A stretch of 64,000 nucleotides of DNA. It comes from Anopheles merus. Lineage: Eukaryota > Arthropoda > Insecta > Diptera > Culicidae. The notes below the pieces were generated by a model. The model saw only the letters and a program-made list of their open reading frames with translations. It did no database searches and was not told the origin of the DNA. Within the stretch, counting starts at the first letter, position 1. Each line of letters begins with the position of its first letter. The translations under genes were made by a program, and so were the position numbers. Below, piece after piece: positions 10,457 to 21,463 of the stretch. Location: assembly GCF_017562075.2 (NCBI RefSeq), contig NC_054082.1, positions 34,664,148-34,728,147 of the forward strand. Reading direction: 5' to 3'.

Positions 10457-10629
10457 AATCAGGTAATATTTATATTTTTTGCAGGTCACAGAAGGAACAT
10501 GACGTTTACTACCCATACAAGCTAATAAAAGCTAGTTTGGGTCAAATGAAGCAAAATATTGCTAGTAATAATACTTATTTTTTTTTTAATATTTTGCCAA
10601 AGCAGAAAGCTACACTAAGATCACTTGCT

Positions 10630-10712
10630 ACCTTGGTACAGTTGTCAGCTCGAACGACTCAATAACATGCCCGTCATGTCATGTGGGTTCAAGCCTACAA
10701 TGGACCGTCGTT
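10630..10712 (+). mobile_element. SINE200-like 5' fragment
   Basis: Recognisable as GGTACAGTTGTCAGCTCGAA...AACATGCCCGTCATG with a B-box-like GGTTCAAGCC. It has no tail and is diverged. Confidence 0.6.
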
Positions 10713-10778
10713 CCCCGTTGCTCATCACGCACACTTCTCTCTGTTTAGAAAATAATTCATATTAATATTTAAATACTC

Positions 10779-10997
10779 TCTTCTTCTTCTTCTTCTTCTT
10801 CTTTGGCCGTTGTCGGTCAAGGCCTGCCTTTGTGTACCCACTAGGAGAAGTGAGCTTGACTTTTAGTGACTTATTGTGTTATCATAGCAGGATAGTCAGT
10901 CCTACGTATGGGGGCACGGTCTATTCGGGACTTCAACCCATGACGGGCATGTTGTTACGTCGTACGAGTTGACGACTGTGTACCACCAGACCGGCCC
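10779..10997 (-). mobile_element. SINE200-like retroposon, complete
   Basis: Read on the minus strand it begins GGGCCGGTCTGGTGG (pol III A-box region) and has a B box GGTTGAAGTCC. It continues through CATACGTAGGACTGAC and ends in a GAA-repeat tail (CTT run at 10781-10802 on plus). Flanks TAAATACT (10770) and TTAATACT (11001) may be a slightly decayed target duplication. Confidence 0.8.
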
Positions 10998-12486
10998 TTT
11001 TTAATACTTCCATTTATCTGCGAACTTCTTTTCCCTGCCAAAGTGCATCATGATGTTGTTACATACCCTAGCACATGTTAGGTCCTCCTGCCAAAAACTC
11101 CCATCACCTTCGACTGAACCATCCTGCTGCTGCTTTTGCTGTAGTTGTTGTCATCTCACCTCGACAGCATACTTTTTTTTCCTTCTCTCGTATCTCCGTT
11201 AAGAGGAAGCAGTGCACAAGAGAAAGAAAAAAAACGCTGCACTCTCCAAAATGCCCTTTTCATCATGTCCCGTAGTAGGAACAGTGGGTGCTGATTGTCA
11301 AGTAATTATAAAAATAGGAAACCCCGCCCCCACTCTCCCTCCCATTCCTCCCTACCCTTCCGGCAACGCTATTACCATCGCTGCCTACAAAAAAGTAGAA
11401 GAAGAAGGACGATTTAAAGATACTTATCGAGAGAGGCTTGAGCGTGTGGTTTTGATCGACGTTGCGCGCTAGGTGCGCTCTCCTCCAACGCCCAAGCACA
11501 CTGAAGTCACGGTCACAGGAGCCATCCTGTGCCATCTAACCTTCTCCGCTCCCACACATACCCACCGCTCTGTGCATTCGCCGTGATTATCGTACCACTC
11601 AATCCATGGCCGATGGTCGGACGAGCGAACCCCAGGGGGGAAGAAGGCAAGAGCGCTAAACCGGGAACGCGAACCAGTGCGAAAAATCGCTGACAAGTAC
11701 GGTTTTGTTCCGCTTCCGTTACACCATACAGTGCGGGGTGAAGAGCGGGGGGGGGGGGGGAGGCGGAAGGTTCCATGGCGCTTGTCAACAGCTTGTACCC
11801 TCGCATGGCATTATGCTCGTTTGCTCACGGTCTATTGTTCTTTTCACACGCAAGGGGAAGTGCATGGTGCCAGCGAACGGTCCAGCCATGCGGCCGAGGG
11901 GAGTCCTTGCCCTGCCTCCCTCATATTGGTATTATTCATGACAATCGGGAGGGTCCGGTCATGCTGTAACCGATAATACTTGGCGGTTGTCATAGGCATG
12001 GGGATGGAGAAGAAGACGCACACACACACACACACTCAAGTGGCATCTTCAGCGGGTTTGTCGTCTCGAAGCAAACGAGCGTACCAGCCGGGGCAGTGAG
12101 TAGTAGCAGAAGTGGTAGTAGTAGTAGTAGTAAACGGAAGCAGTGTGAGAACCGCACAGACAGGACGGGACACGGGACACGGGACCCACTACTAGTTATG
12201 ACGTTAATCGCTCGTTCCCCATTCGCCTGCGCTGCTGGGCACGGCCTCCCCTAGGCAAGAATTGAGATAGGTAAAACGGTTCTACAGTACATACGGGACT
12301 CGGAGTTTTCCCGTAGCCCGAAGCATCCTCATTGCATGGGGCGAACCCCGCGGCTAGGCAACGGCAATTGTTTCCGTCCCGTCCCGTGAAACCCCCGAGT
12401 GCACGCGGGTTTGCAACCCGATGTTGATCTTCCGATGCGGCGCTATATGCAAAACCGATTACTCTCTGAGCATGATTGTGTTACGG

Positions 12487-12558
<72 letters not shown>

Positions 12559-12823
12559 AAAGAAAGGGAAGAAGGAAAGGGGAACAAGGCATTATCTTGC
12601 ACTGCAAACAAGATTTGATCATTGTTTGTTACATACACCGCAACCGGGGCAGCAAACTCTTAGGGAGGCCGGTGGAGCAGAACGTGTGCCTGGGACATGT
12701 CGGATAATACCCAACCCCCCCTGCTTTTTTGTTTGATTTCGTGCAGCTGCATTGTTTGTACTTTTTCTCTCTTTCTCACACACTGTCTCCGTTCCTGTAT
12801 CGCTTCTTCCACAGACAAGTGAC
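10998..12823. other. Upstream region or leader intron of the channel gene
   Basis: No coding sequence supported. It contains a G run at 11749-11760, CA and AGT runs near 12016-12036 and 12116-12131, and a 65-bp GA tract. It ends in the acceptor TTCCACAG at 12807-12814, ten bases before the channel ATG. Confidence 0.5.
12492..12556. repeat. (GA)n microsatellite
   Basis: About 65 bp of uninterrupted GA, some 270 bp upstream of the first coding exon of the channel gene. GA tracts are binding sites for GAGA factor in insects, but a role here is unproven. Confidence 0.95.
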
Positions 12824-14484
12824 ATGCTGGTGCAGTATGCGATAAGTGGACTGCTACTGATGGTGGCACAATGCGTTCGGGAAATCAATGGCGAATATCA
12901 GTAAGTCAGCGCACACCATCAATCCGCTTTCTGTGTGCCACTGGCCTATGAAGAGAGGAGAAAACAATTATTACATTATTTGTTTGTTTGTTTGTTCTTT
13001 TCTTCATTACCTCTCCACTAACCTCAAACGACTAGAACCAGCCTCACGTTCAACGATATCCTGCCGGAGGACCCGAAGCTGTACGACAAGATGCGCCCGC
13101 CGAAGAAGGACGGCCAGCCGACGATCGTGTTCTTCCACGTGACCGTCATGGGGCTGGATTCGATCGATGAAAACTCGATGACGTACGCGGCGGACATCTT
13201 TTTCGCCCAGACGTGGAAGGACCACCGGTTGCGGCTGCCGGAAAACATGACGTCCGAGTACCGGCTGCTCGAGGTGGACTGGCTGAAGAACATGTGGCGG
13301 CCGGACTCGTTCTTCAAGAATGCCAAATCCGTCACCTTCCAGACGATGACCATCCCGAACCACTACATGTGGCTGTACAAGGACAAAACGATCCTGTACA
13401 TGGTGAAGCTGACGCTGAAGCTGTCCTGCGCGATGAACTTCCTGATCTACCCGCACGACACGCAGGAGTGCAAGCTGCAGATGGAAAGCCGTAAGTTGTT
13501 GTCCTGTGTTTGACTGTGACTGTGTATGTGTTTGTGTGCGTTCGTTTGTAGTACTTACTGGCTTGAGGTCCGCATGGCTTGCTTTGTTTGTTTGCTTTCA
13601 GTTTCCCACACGACCGACGATTTGGTGTTCCAGTGGGATTTGGAGGTGCCGCTGGTGGTGGATGCGCACATCGAGCTGCCCCAGCTGGCGCTGGTCAAGA
13701 ACTATACGGCCGACTGCACCCAGGTGTACTCGACCGGGAACTTCACCTGTCTGGAGGTGGTGTTTGTGTTGAAGCGACGCCTCGGCTACTATCTGTTCCA
13801 CACCTACATTCCGACCTGTCTGATCGTCATCATGTCGGTGAGTGTTGTTGTTGTTGTTTGGTGCACCATTCCGACGCATAGAATTTATCAATCTTTCTGT
13901 CTTCATCCCCCGCTTTACAGTGGGTTTCGTTCTGGATCAAACCGGAGGCGGCCCCGGCCCGGGTTACGCTCGGCGTCACGTCCCTGCTAACGCTCAGCAC
14001 GCAGCACGCCAAATCGCAGGCCTCGCTGCCGCCCGTCTCCTACCTGAAGGCGGTCGACGCGTTCATGTCCGTCTGTACCGTGTTCGTGTTTATGGCGCTG
14101 ATGGAGTACTGTCTGGTGAACATTGTGCTGGGCGATTCGGATCCACCGTCGCCGCCGAAACCGCACCCGCCCAAGATGGACAAGTTTTTTGACTTTACCG
14201 CGAAAAACGGCAAGCGCAACAGCAAATCGCACGAGCATCCGCACGACATACCGATCACCACGTTCCAGCGGCAGGAAAGCACGCTGCTCCTGTCGCCCGT
14301 ACCGCACATCCAGACGATACCGCCACCGCCGTGCAAACCGGCCTCGGCCATACCGAAGCTGACGCCCGCCCAGATGCGGCTCAAGCGGGCGATCAACATC
14401 GATCGGTTTTCGCGCGTCTTTTTCCCCTTTCTCTTCACGCTGCTGAACGTTACGTACTGGATCATGTTTTACGAGTATATTTAA
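12824..14484 (+). CDS. Cys-loop ligand-gated chloride channel subunit (HisCl/CG12344-like)
   Basis: Four coding exons: 12824-12900, 13036-13490, 13602-13837 and 13921-14484, 443 aa. It starts with a signal peptide (MLVQYAISGLLLMVAQC). The extracellular domain has the Cys-loop (C, 13 residues with YPHDTQ, C). A second Cys pair around loop C (ADC...FTC) is typical of glycine, glutamate and histamine-gated channels. M1 starts GYYLFHTYIP, and M2 is PARVTLGVTSLLTLSTQ. The Pro-Ala-Arg at the inner mouth marks anion selectivity. M3 is followed by a Pro/Lys-rich loop of about 100 residues, then M4 ending FYEYI. It should be a plasma-membrane chloride channel subunit, probably neuronal or epithelial. 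M2-M3 looks histamine-channel-like, but the orphan CG12344 group is equally possible, so the ligand is open. Confidence 0.92.
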
Positions 14485-14930
14485 GTACGGGGTTTTGGCA
14501 GGTGTTTGCAAGGGGAGCGGGACGTTACTGGGGAGGTGGGTGCTAAATGATAGATATCCCGCATGCCCTGCTTACTTATTGATATGTTTATTCGTAGCGA
14601 GAGAAATGATGCATGACGGATTGCTAACGAGAAATGGTTATATTACACTAGATAAAGACAAAAACACTTAGCTTAGATTGTAGAAGCGCACAACGCGCAC
14701 ACCAGCGGAAAAAAAGAAAAGGAGAAGGAGAAACTTGTAAATTATAAAATACACCGTACGCCTCCATGCAAAAGGATTTCAAATAGTCAAACAGAAGCGG
14801 TAGAGTGGTTGCATAAAGATAAGAAAGTAGCATCGATAGGAATGTAGGGACGATGGGGCGAAACCAAACCACTCCAAACACCACTCTGGTGTTGGGTCAC
14901 GCTCCCCGTTTGAGCTTATGGGAGACCAGG
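14485..14930 (+). other. 3' flank of the channel gene up to the BEL insertion
   Basis: 446 bp without ORF and without AATAAA or ATTAAA on the plus strand, ending in the target duplication CCAGG (14926-14930). It is probably part of the channel 3' UTR. The next plus-strand AATAAA signals (22703, 22803) lie beyond the retrotransposon. Confidence 0.45.
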
Positions 14931-15827
14931 TGTTGCCCGACCTCTCCGCCGCACCGACCAGCCGCGAAGGTAGCTGGTGCCTGGGTCCGCCGTGGAGACG
15001 AGCAGCAATTCGAACTAAGCCCCGCTTCACTAACACCGCCAGGAACTCCGCCTTCGAGATCCCTTTGGCAAAAGTTCGCGCCTCACAGCGACTGCCTTCC
15101 AGCTAGTTTCCCCAGGCTTTCGGGGGGCTATGCAGATGGAAGGGGAACCTTTACCGCAGAAACTCTCAAGAGGAGAAGCTCAAGGAGTAGAGAGTGAGCG
15201 AGCAGAGATCGGATTCGACTTCGCCTTTCTGCCTACTGGTGTCCGCCGAGGATTACCACTGGAGGGGTCCAATAGCGGATCAATAAGCTTTCGAAGATTA
15301 TATCGTTTCGGGAGTGAAATAATATATTGCGTTTCGTTTCTCTTGCTTAGCTCCTTTTGTTTATTTTCAGTTAGGAAAGGGATGATTTTACAGCGTGTTT
15401 TTCTAGCGATGGATAACATCCTTTTCTAGGAAAAATATTCTTCCTTAGGTGAGGCGAAAAATATATTAGGATCGAACGCGATCCTCTACTACCGCGCCCT
15501 GGACACCTATCTCTAACGCTAAATTATGTTTCTAATTCTGTGTAGTGCATACTAGGTTTTTATTAGGAAATTCCTGGCCTTAGTCGAAAAATGTCCTGAT
15601 GAGGACGAAGGGAAAATATTTATTCGAGGATCGAACGCGATCCTTTTTAATAGTGTACCGCATTCCTGCCGCATGCACTACCTAGTACGCTCGGATACTA
15701 GGCGCTTAGAACCATAGAGGATGCTCTATTCTAATTTACTTATCTGCCTATCGTACGCGCTACTACCACCATCACATACACAGCGCGTTCGCTCGCTTGT
15801 GCTCGCATCTGATAAGCCTGAGCGACA
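14931..15827 (-). repeat. 3' LTR of the BEL element
   Basis: 897 bp. It holds minus-strand AATAAA at 15365-15360 and two copies of the hairpin sequence GGATCGAACGCGATCC (15469-15484, 15628-15643). ORFs seen inside both LTRs are identical by duplication and are not genes. Confidence 0.95.
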
Positions 15828-15838
15828 TCCTTCCCCTC
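15828..15838 (-). other. Polypurine tract of the BEL element
   Basis: On the element strand GAGGGGAAGGA lies directly before the 3' LTR. This is the expected primer for plus-strand synthesis. Confidence 0.75.
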
Positions 15839-15891
15839 GTAATACAACCCGTTGGTTGGATTACCTGTACCTTGGTGAATGGCTTTCAATT

Positions 15892-18800
15892 CTATTGATT
15901 ACACCTGTTTGATTTAGCAACGCTAGTTGTTCCATTATTAAACCCTTTTCTTTTCCTGCTATGTAAGTTTAATATGTGTTCCTTCGCAGTGACATCCAGC
16001 GACGCTACCTTTACCGCTGGACGTTTGATTATACCGCTGGCGGTCTGCACTGCTACCGATCGTACTTGGTCGTCTGCAGCTCGATGCACTTCAACTATCC
16101 GCCCTTTTAGCCATTTTCCCGGAGGCGCGTTGTCGTCTGATAGTACCACGATGTCATCCACCGTCAAGGGTACCACTTTGCTCGTCCATTTGTCTCTCTT
16201 AAGAAGCGTTGGTAAATACTCCTTTTTCCATTTGTCCCAGAAGATTTTAGAGTGGTGTTGGACTAATTTGTATTGCTGACGTTCGATGCTAGAGGTAGTC
16301 AGCGCCATAGGTGGAATTGCAGTACCACTCCTACCTATCAAAAAATGAAAAGGGGTTAAGATCTCCTCTTCGTCTCTAGTGGTGGGTATGTGTGTTAATG
16401 GCCGTGAATTCAAAATGAATTCAATCTGAAGTAACGTAGCCATTAACGTTTCTGGTGAGGGTTTCCTCAGCCTGTATTCTTCCATCATCTGTCGAAGTCC
16501 CTTCTTTATAGTCTGGATCTGCCGTTCCCAGATTCCGCCAAAGTGTGGAGCCGATGGCGGGTTGAAATGCCACTCAATTTTGAACTGCAACGCTGCTTCC
16601 TTGCCCATCCAGGCATCTATATCCATCAGTAGTTGACGTAGTTCTCGTTCTGCTCCGACGAAATTCGTCCCGTTGTCGCTGTAAAGGTGGCTGACTTTTC
16701 CTCGTCGGTGCTGAAAGTTCTTTAGACAGACTAGGAAGCTGTCTGTATCCAGCTTCTTTGCCAGCTCAAGGTGTACAGCTCGCGTTGACATGCACATGAA
16801 TAGTACACCCCAACGCTTCTCCGTCGAACGTTTTACAGCTACTTCTAACGGTCCAAAGTAGTCTACGCCGGTGTGCAGGAATGGTGGGTTGTATGGCGTA
16901 GCGCGATATTCTGGAAGCGGGGCCATCATCGGAGAAACTGGTTTCGCAGAGTGCAGGATGCACCACTGGCAGCATCGTTTTACGTTGTTTAGGACTGCTC
17001 TCACATTGATTATCCAGAACTCTTGTCGTAATTCGCCGATCACAACATTGTCCGCCTGATGTAATGTCCTCTCATGATAATCACGAACAACAAGTTTGGT
17101 GATTCGATGTTTCTGAGGCAAGATGATTGGAGTTCTTGCTGATGACGGCATGGCCTGGATTTTCTCCAATCTGCTTCTGGAACGGATGACACCTCTTTCA
17201 TCCATAAAAGGAACTAACTTGTTTAGCGCACTTTCCCTTTTCACATTTTGACCATTTCCTAAAGCCTTGATCTCTTCAGGAAAGCCATGTGATTGCGCCA
17301 TTTTATAAAGATATGATCGTGCTGCTTCTGCATCCGACATCTTGATCGTCGGATCAAATGACCTTTTGTTGATTATGTACTGGACAAATTTTCGAAGAAA
17401 TATCGTGTGGCGAACCAGTCTTGTCCAGCTAGAATAGTTTTCTACGGATATTAATTCGCCTGATTCTGACATGGTCAATACCATCTCTTCTTGGGTCTCA
17501 TACTCTCGCTTTGACGTAGGCCAATCAAACTCTGGTTTCAATAAGAACTCGGGTCCATACTTCCACAGATTCTCGTTGTTCGTGATTTTGGTTGCCGCGT
17601 CTGCAGGATTTTCCTTACTTGGCACCCAACGCCACTGGTCCATTGTCGTTGTTTCTAGAATTTCACTCACACGATGGGTTACAAATTGTTGGTACTTCCG
17701 TTTTCTATTTTTGATCCACCCGAGGACAGTTTGGGAATCACTCCAAAATACGGACCGGTTAATCTCAATGCGAAGTTCCGCTATCACTGTCTTCGCTAGT
17801 CGAGTTCCTAGTAGCGCTGCCTGTAGCTCAAGACGAGGAATTGACAGCTGTTTAATGGGTGCCACTCGCGCCTTTGCCGCAAGTAGATGATTTGTGAAGA
17901 TGTTGCCATCATAGCTTCTTGCGTAAACGCACGCGGCGAAGGCGTCTTTAGATGCATCGACGAACGTATGGATCTCCGTAAACAAGGCTGCTGCTGGTCT
18001 GATGCACCGTGGTACGACGAAGTCACCGATGTTGTTTAACTGCTTCAACCAACTACGCCAGGCGTCAGCTAGGTCTGACGGTATTTGCTGGTCCCAATCT
18101 TTTACTGCGATGTGTATTCCACGTAACTGTATTCGTCCTTGAATGGTGATATGGCTTATCAAGCCTGCTGGGTCGTAGACGCTCATTACCAAACTTACTG
18201 CTTCTCTCTTTGTTGGGTTTCGTTGTGAACGCAGCAAATCGTTTCGTACATGCAGTTTGTTGAGGTTGTAGCCGAAAACGTCTGACTTGGTGTTCCAATA
18301 CACCCCGAGAATCTTTTCATAGGGTCCGTTCTTTTCCTCAAACGAAACAATGGTTTCACCGACCTGCCTTCTGTCTGCTGGAATTGACTGTAGAAGCGTA
18401 TCCGAATTACTTATGAAGTTGCGGATATAAAACCCGGCATGTTCGTGAACATTGATCACTTGATTGGTTGTTTCTTGGGCAATAGCGTCAGAGGTAAAAC
18501 TATCGATGTAGTCATCCACGTAGTGCTGGCTCACGATGGCGTCGTATGCCAAGGGGTGGGACGCCTTGTGACGAGAAGCGTTTTCGTTTTTTACGGCCTG
18601 AGCACACGCTGGAGAACAGGTAGCGCCAAACGTCATTACTTGCATAACAAATATTTCTGGTGTTTTCTGCTCGTTGCATTCTCGCCATAGTATGCTTTGT
18701 GCGTATTGGTCCTCCGAACGCACCTTCACCTGGTGAAACATCTCTTTGATGTCACCAGCAACTGCCGTGTTGCCTTCCCGAAATCTCAATAATACTCCGA

Positions 18801-21294
18801 AGAGTGATGTCGTTGCATCGGGTCCTGCCAACAGTTGCGAATTAAGAGATATTCCCTGCACTTTCGATGCTGCGTCGAAGACTATGCGAGGTTTTGGTTC
18901 TTGTTTGTTCGAGTTTGTCACAATAAAGTGTGGCAAATAGTACACTCGGGTAGGTGGTTTCAATAGTTCTGCTGCCGTTAGCTTTCGCAAATAACCCTTT
19001 GAGATATACTCCTTGAATGTGCGCAACGCCCATTCCTTTAGTTTGGGTTGTTTTTGCAGTTGCCCTTCTAGGCTCTGTAATCTGCCTAGAGCGTTCCTAT
19101 AGCTGTCGGGGAATTGAACTTCATTCGTTCTCCATAAAAGCCCAATCTCGTACCTTCCGTTCTCGTACTTCATCGTTTGTTTGATGATATTGCAAGCTCT
19201 TTCATGTTCTTCGCTGCATACTTGTTTAGCTTCAAGCTTTACCCCAAAATCTTCCGTAGAGAAGTAGTTTTTTAACATTGTGTTCATGCTTTCTTCTTCT
19301 TGCATGATCATTACTCTTTCTGGATCGTCACTGAGTACGTTTTCTTTTCCGAATACTAACCAGCCAAGTTTAGTCTTTATCCCGATGGGCTGGTTGTCTA
19401 ACCCTGTTTTCCGATCAAGCGGAAGGATTAGTTGGCTGTGGTTAAGGCCGATTAGCAAGGTTGGTCTCACATCTGCAAAGCTCTTCAGTGGAATGCTTGA
19501 AAGATGAGGATATTCTTTTTTAAGTCTTTCTGCATTAATGGTCTGCATAGGAAGGTTCAAGTTCATGAGCGTTCTTGCATCATCTATGAAGTGTTCTACG
19601 TTGTTGCTTCCAGTTACGTTGAACTTTACTCTACGACTCTTCGAATCACAATTTTCTATATTGCCAGTCCACTTCAGTTTAAGGGGATCGCAATCTCCCT
19701 TTAGATCCAGTTTTTTGGCTATATTTTCCTCTAAAAGTGTTAATGAGGAACCTGGGTCAAGGAATGCGTATGTACTGACGGCTAAAGTCCCGTTTCGTAG
19801 GGTAACTGGCACTATCTGATAATATATTTTTTGTTTCGCCCTTGAAACTTCGTCATGTTGCAGATGATGATATGATGTTTGGGCGTTGCTTTCACTATAT
19901 GTGATAGGATGGTGCTCCCTTACAACTTCGTGGTGTTGATTTACCGATTGTGCTCTATTTTCGTTATGCATTAAGGGGTGGTGCGGTCCCGTACACCCGT
20001 TCACACCACAGCCCTTCCAGATTCTGCAATCAGTAAGCTTATGGTTCGTGAAGCGTAAACAGCCGTGACACAGACCAGCCCTTACTATTGTCTTCCATCT
20101 TTCGCTGATCGTCTTCGCTTTGAACGTCTCACACTGTGGTAACGAATGGTCGTTCGCGCATTCCACACAGCGCAGCTTTGACTTGTTATTTCGTTTTGGG
20201 ATTGCTTGAGGTTGCTTGCGTTCCAACTCACCTTCGTGGATGCAAACATGATCTCGTCCCGCTGGTTTTATTACGCGTCGAATCTTTCGAGCAGCGATTT
20301 TTAGCCATTCATTCACTTCATTGATCGTGGCATCTCTTTCCGACTCTGCCACGTCGAACCACTGAAGCTGGTACGACATCGGCAGTTTTGCCACAATGTC
20401 ATCGATGAGTCTTGCATCGTTCAAATAGTGAGTGCAATTCAGAGCCGTTATGTTGGTTACCAAATTGTCTATGGCGTCTGAAAGTTCTGGTATTTTGGAC
20501 GTATTATCAATACGCACCTTCAGCACGTCTTTAACCAGATCGCGATACACCAATTCTGGCCTGCCAAAGGACTCTTCTAATCTATCGATGATTGCTGGAA
20601 CGTTCTGCGGATCAAGCATCAAAGGTTTCACGCTTTTCTCCGCTTCCCCTCGTAGGGAGCGCTGAATTCTGTGCAAATTCTCTAGCTGCGAGAAATTTCC
20701 ATGTTTTGATGTATCCAGCAGCGTTTTTTTAAACAGCGGCCAATCCTTAGGCTTCCCATCAAAACTGGGTAGTGAGAGAATGCTCTCCCTCTTTATGAGC
20801 ACCTCAAGCGCCTTTTCACCATGGTTGGGCTCAATCGCTGCATTCTTTAGAGCTTTTACGAGCTCCTGTATAAGCGACCGATCGTTGTTGCCAGCCATGG
20901 CCGGTTCTTCCATTTTCGAAGTGCTCGGACGTAGAACGCACTTGATACACAAAAAAGGTTCATCCGGCGTTGGGGGTACGCTAAGCTTCGCGCACTCCAG
21001 GTGGAACCACCGGTCACAGTCGTCACACTGGACCATATGTTCCTTTTCTTCGTCCGGGTCGTGGCATAATCTACATGCCCCTTTCTTGTTGTCCACGAAA
21101 AATTCCTTCCTCGTGGTCGTTTTTATGGGCGCCGTCGTGGTCGCCCTTTTAGATACCGTCGTGGCCGTCTGGCTGGTATCTTGCTTCGTAGCCATTTCAC
21201 CTGCTTCGTTGCGGGGTTGCCGAGTACCGCTGATGTCGTCTGCCGGAATTCTCGATGAAATGCGATGGTCTGGCAGCGCCGTCCGTTGTAACAC
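15892..21294 (-). CDS. BEL gag-pol polyprotein with N-terminal PHD finger
   Basis: An intact ORF of 1800 aa. Approximate order by residue: PHD-type zinc finger at 74-119 (Cys74/77/90/93, His98, Cys101/116/119), gag domain about 150-340, Cys/His zinc motifs about 376-440, aspartic protease with the DPG triad at 513-515, reverse transcriptase with YVDD at 925-928, RNase H (FVDAS at 1111, SDSQ at 1185), then integrase. The integrase has an HHCC finger (about 1407-1445) and Asp1478, Asp1540, Glu1590. The first ATG is at 21294; a second Met at residue 34 is an alternative start. No envelope-like ORF is present. All catalytic residues looked for are present, so it may be competent. Description only; no product was reconstructed. 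Confidence 0.95.
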   Translation of the reverse strand: MLQRTALPDHRISSRIPADDISGTRQPRNEAGEMATKQDTSQTATTVSKRATTTAPIKTTTRKEFFVDNKKGACRLCHDPDEEKEHMVQCDDCDRWFHLECAKLSVPPTPDEPFLCIKCVLRPSTSKMEEPAMAGNNDRSLIQELVKALKNAAIEPNHGEKALEVLIKRESILSLPSFDGKPKDWPLFKKTLLDTSKHGNFSQLENLHRIQRSLRGEAEKSVKPLMLDPQNVPAIIDRLEESFGRPELVYRDLVKDVLKVRIDNTSKIPELSDAIDNLVTNITALNCTHYLNDARLIDDIVAKLPMSYQLQWFDVAESERDATINEVNEWLKIAARKIRRVIKPAGRDHVCIHEGELERKQPQAIPKRNNKSKLRCVECANDHSLPQCETFKAKTISERWKTIVRAGLCHGCLRFTNHKLTDCRIWKGCGVNGCTGPHHPLMHNENRAQSVNQHHEVVREHHPITYSESNAQTSYHHLQHDEVSRAKQKIYYQIVPVTLRNGTLAVSTYAFLDPGSSLTLLEENIAKKLDLKGDCDPLKLKWTGNIENCDSKSRRVKFNVTGSNNVEHFIDDARTLMNLNLPMQTINAERLKKEYPHLSSIPLKSFADVRPTLLIGLNHSQLILPLDRKTGLDNQPIGIKTKLGWLVFGKENVLSDDPERVMIMQEEESMNTMLKNYFSTEDFGVKLEAKQVCSEEHERACNIIKQTMKYENGRYEIGLLWRTNEVQFPDSYRNALGRLQSLEGQLQKQPKLKEWALRTFKEYISKGYLRKLTAAELLKPPTRVYYLPHFIVTNSNKQEPKPRIVFDAASKVQGISLNSQLLAGPDATTSLFGVLLRFREGNTAVAGDIKEMFHQVKVRSEDQYAQSILWRECNEQKTPEIFVMQVMTFGATCSPACAQAVKNENASRHKASHPLAYDAIVSQHYVDDYIDSFTSDAIAQETTNQVINVHEHAGFYIRNFISNSDTLLQSIPADRRQVGETIVSFEEKNGPYEKILGVYWNTKSDVFGYNLNKLHVRNDLLRSQRNPTKREAVSLVMSVYDPAGLISHITIQGRIQLRGIHIAVKDWDQQIPSDLADAWRSWLKQLNNIGDFVVPRCIRPAAALFTEIHTFVDASKDAFAACVYARSYDGNIFTNHLLAAKARVAPIKQLSIPRLELQAALLGTRLAKTVIAELRIEINRSVFWSDSQTVLGWIKNRKRKYQQFVTHRVSEILETTTMDQWRWVPSKENPADAATKITNNENLWKYGPEFLLKPEFDWPTSKREYETQEEMVLTMSESGELISVENYSSWTRLVRHTIFLRKFVQYIINKRSFDPTIKMSDAEAARSYLYKMAQSHGFPEEIKALGNGQNVKRESALNKLVPFMDERGVIRSRSRLEKIQAMPSSARTPIILPQKHRITKLVVRDYHERTLHQADNVVIGELRQEFWIINVRAVLNNVKRCCQWCILHSAKPVSPMMAPLPEYRATPYNPPFLHTGVDYFGPLEVAVKRSTEKRWGVLFMCMSTRAVHLELAKKLDTDSFLVCLKNFQHRRGKVSHLYSDNGTNFVGAERELRQLLMDIDAWMGKEAALQFKIEWHFNPPSAPHFGGIWERQIQTIKKGLRQMMEEYRLRKPSPETLMATLLQIEFILNSRPLTHIPTTRDEEEILTPFHFLIGRSGTAIPPMALTTSSIERQQYKLVQHHSKIFWDKWKKEYLPTLLKRDKWTSKVVPLTVDDIVVLSDDNAPPGKWLKGRIVEVHRAADDQVRSVAVQTASGIIKRPAVKVASLDVTAKEHILNLHSRKRKGFNNGTTSVAKSNRCNQ

Positions 21295-21445
21295 TGTCTG
21301 TGTTCAGGATACGATCATCCACCAGCTCCCATTCCTCCACCGGTCCGATCACGCTATCGGGTCTCGTACGAACCTCCTTGATTCGCGGTACGTATCCGCA
21401 CGCCTAGAGTCGTCTTAAGCGTTTGGGAACTAACGGATGCTAGTT

Positions 21446-21462
21446 CCTCTCTGGAGCCACCA
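21446..21462 (-). other. Primer-binding site of the BEL element
   Basis: One base after the 5' LTR the element strand reads TGGTGGCTCCAGAGAG. It begins with TGG, the complement of the tRNA CCA end. I cannot name the tRNA from memory. Confidence 0.6.
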
Positions 21463-21463
21463 A

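Noticed and set aside
15130..15429. 99-codon ORF repeated at 21663-21962
   Set aside because: Present twice only because it lies in the LTR; it is antisense to the element and has no known domain.
15590..15615. Hammerhead-ribozyme-like CTGATGAG...CGAA in the BEL LTR
   Set aside because: Only four bases separate CTGATGA from GAA, leaving no stem II, and the plus strand is antisense to the element. It folds as a plain GTCC/GGAC hairpin.
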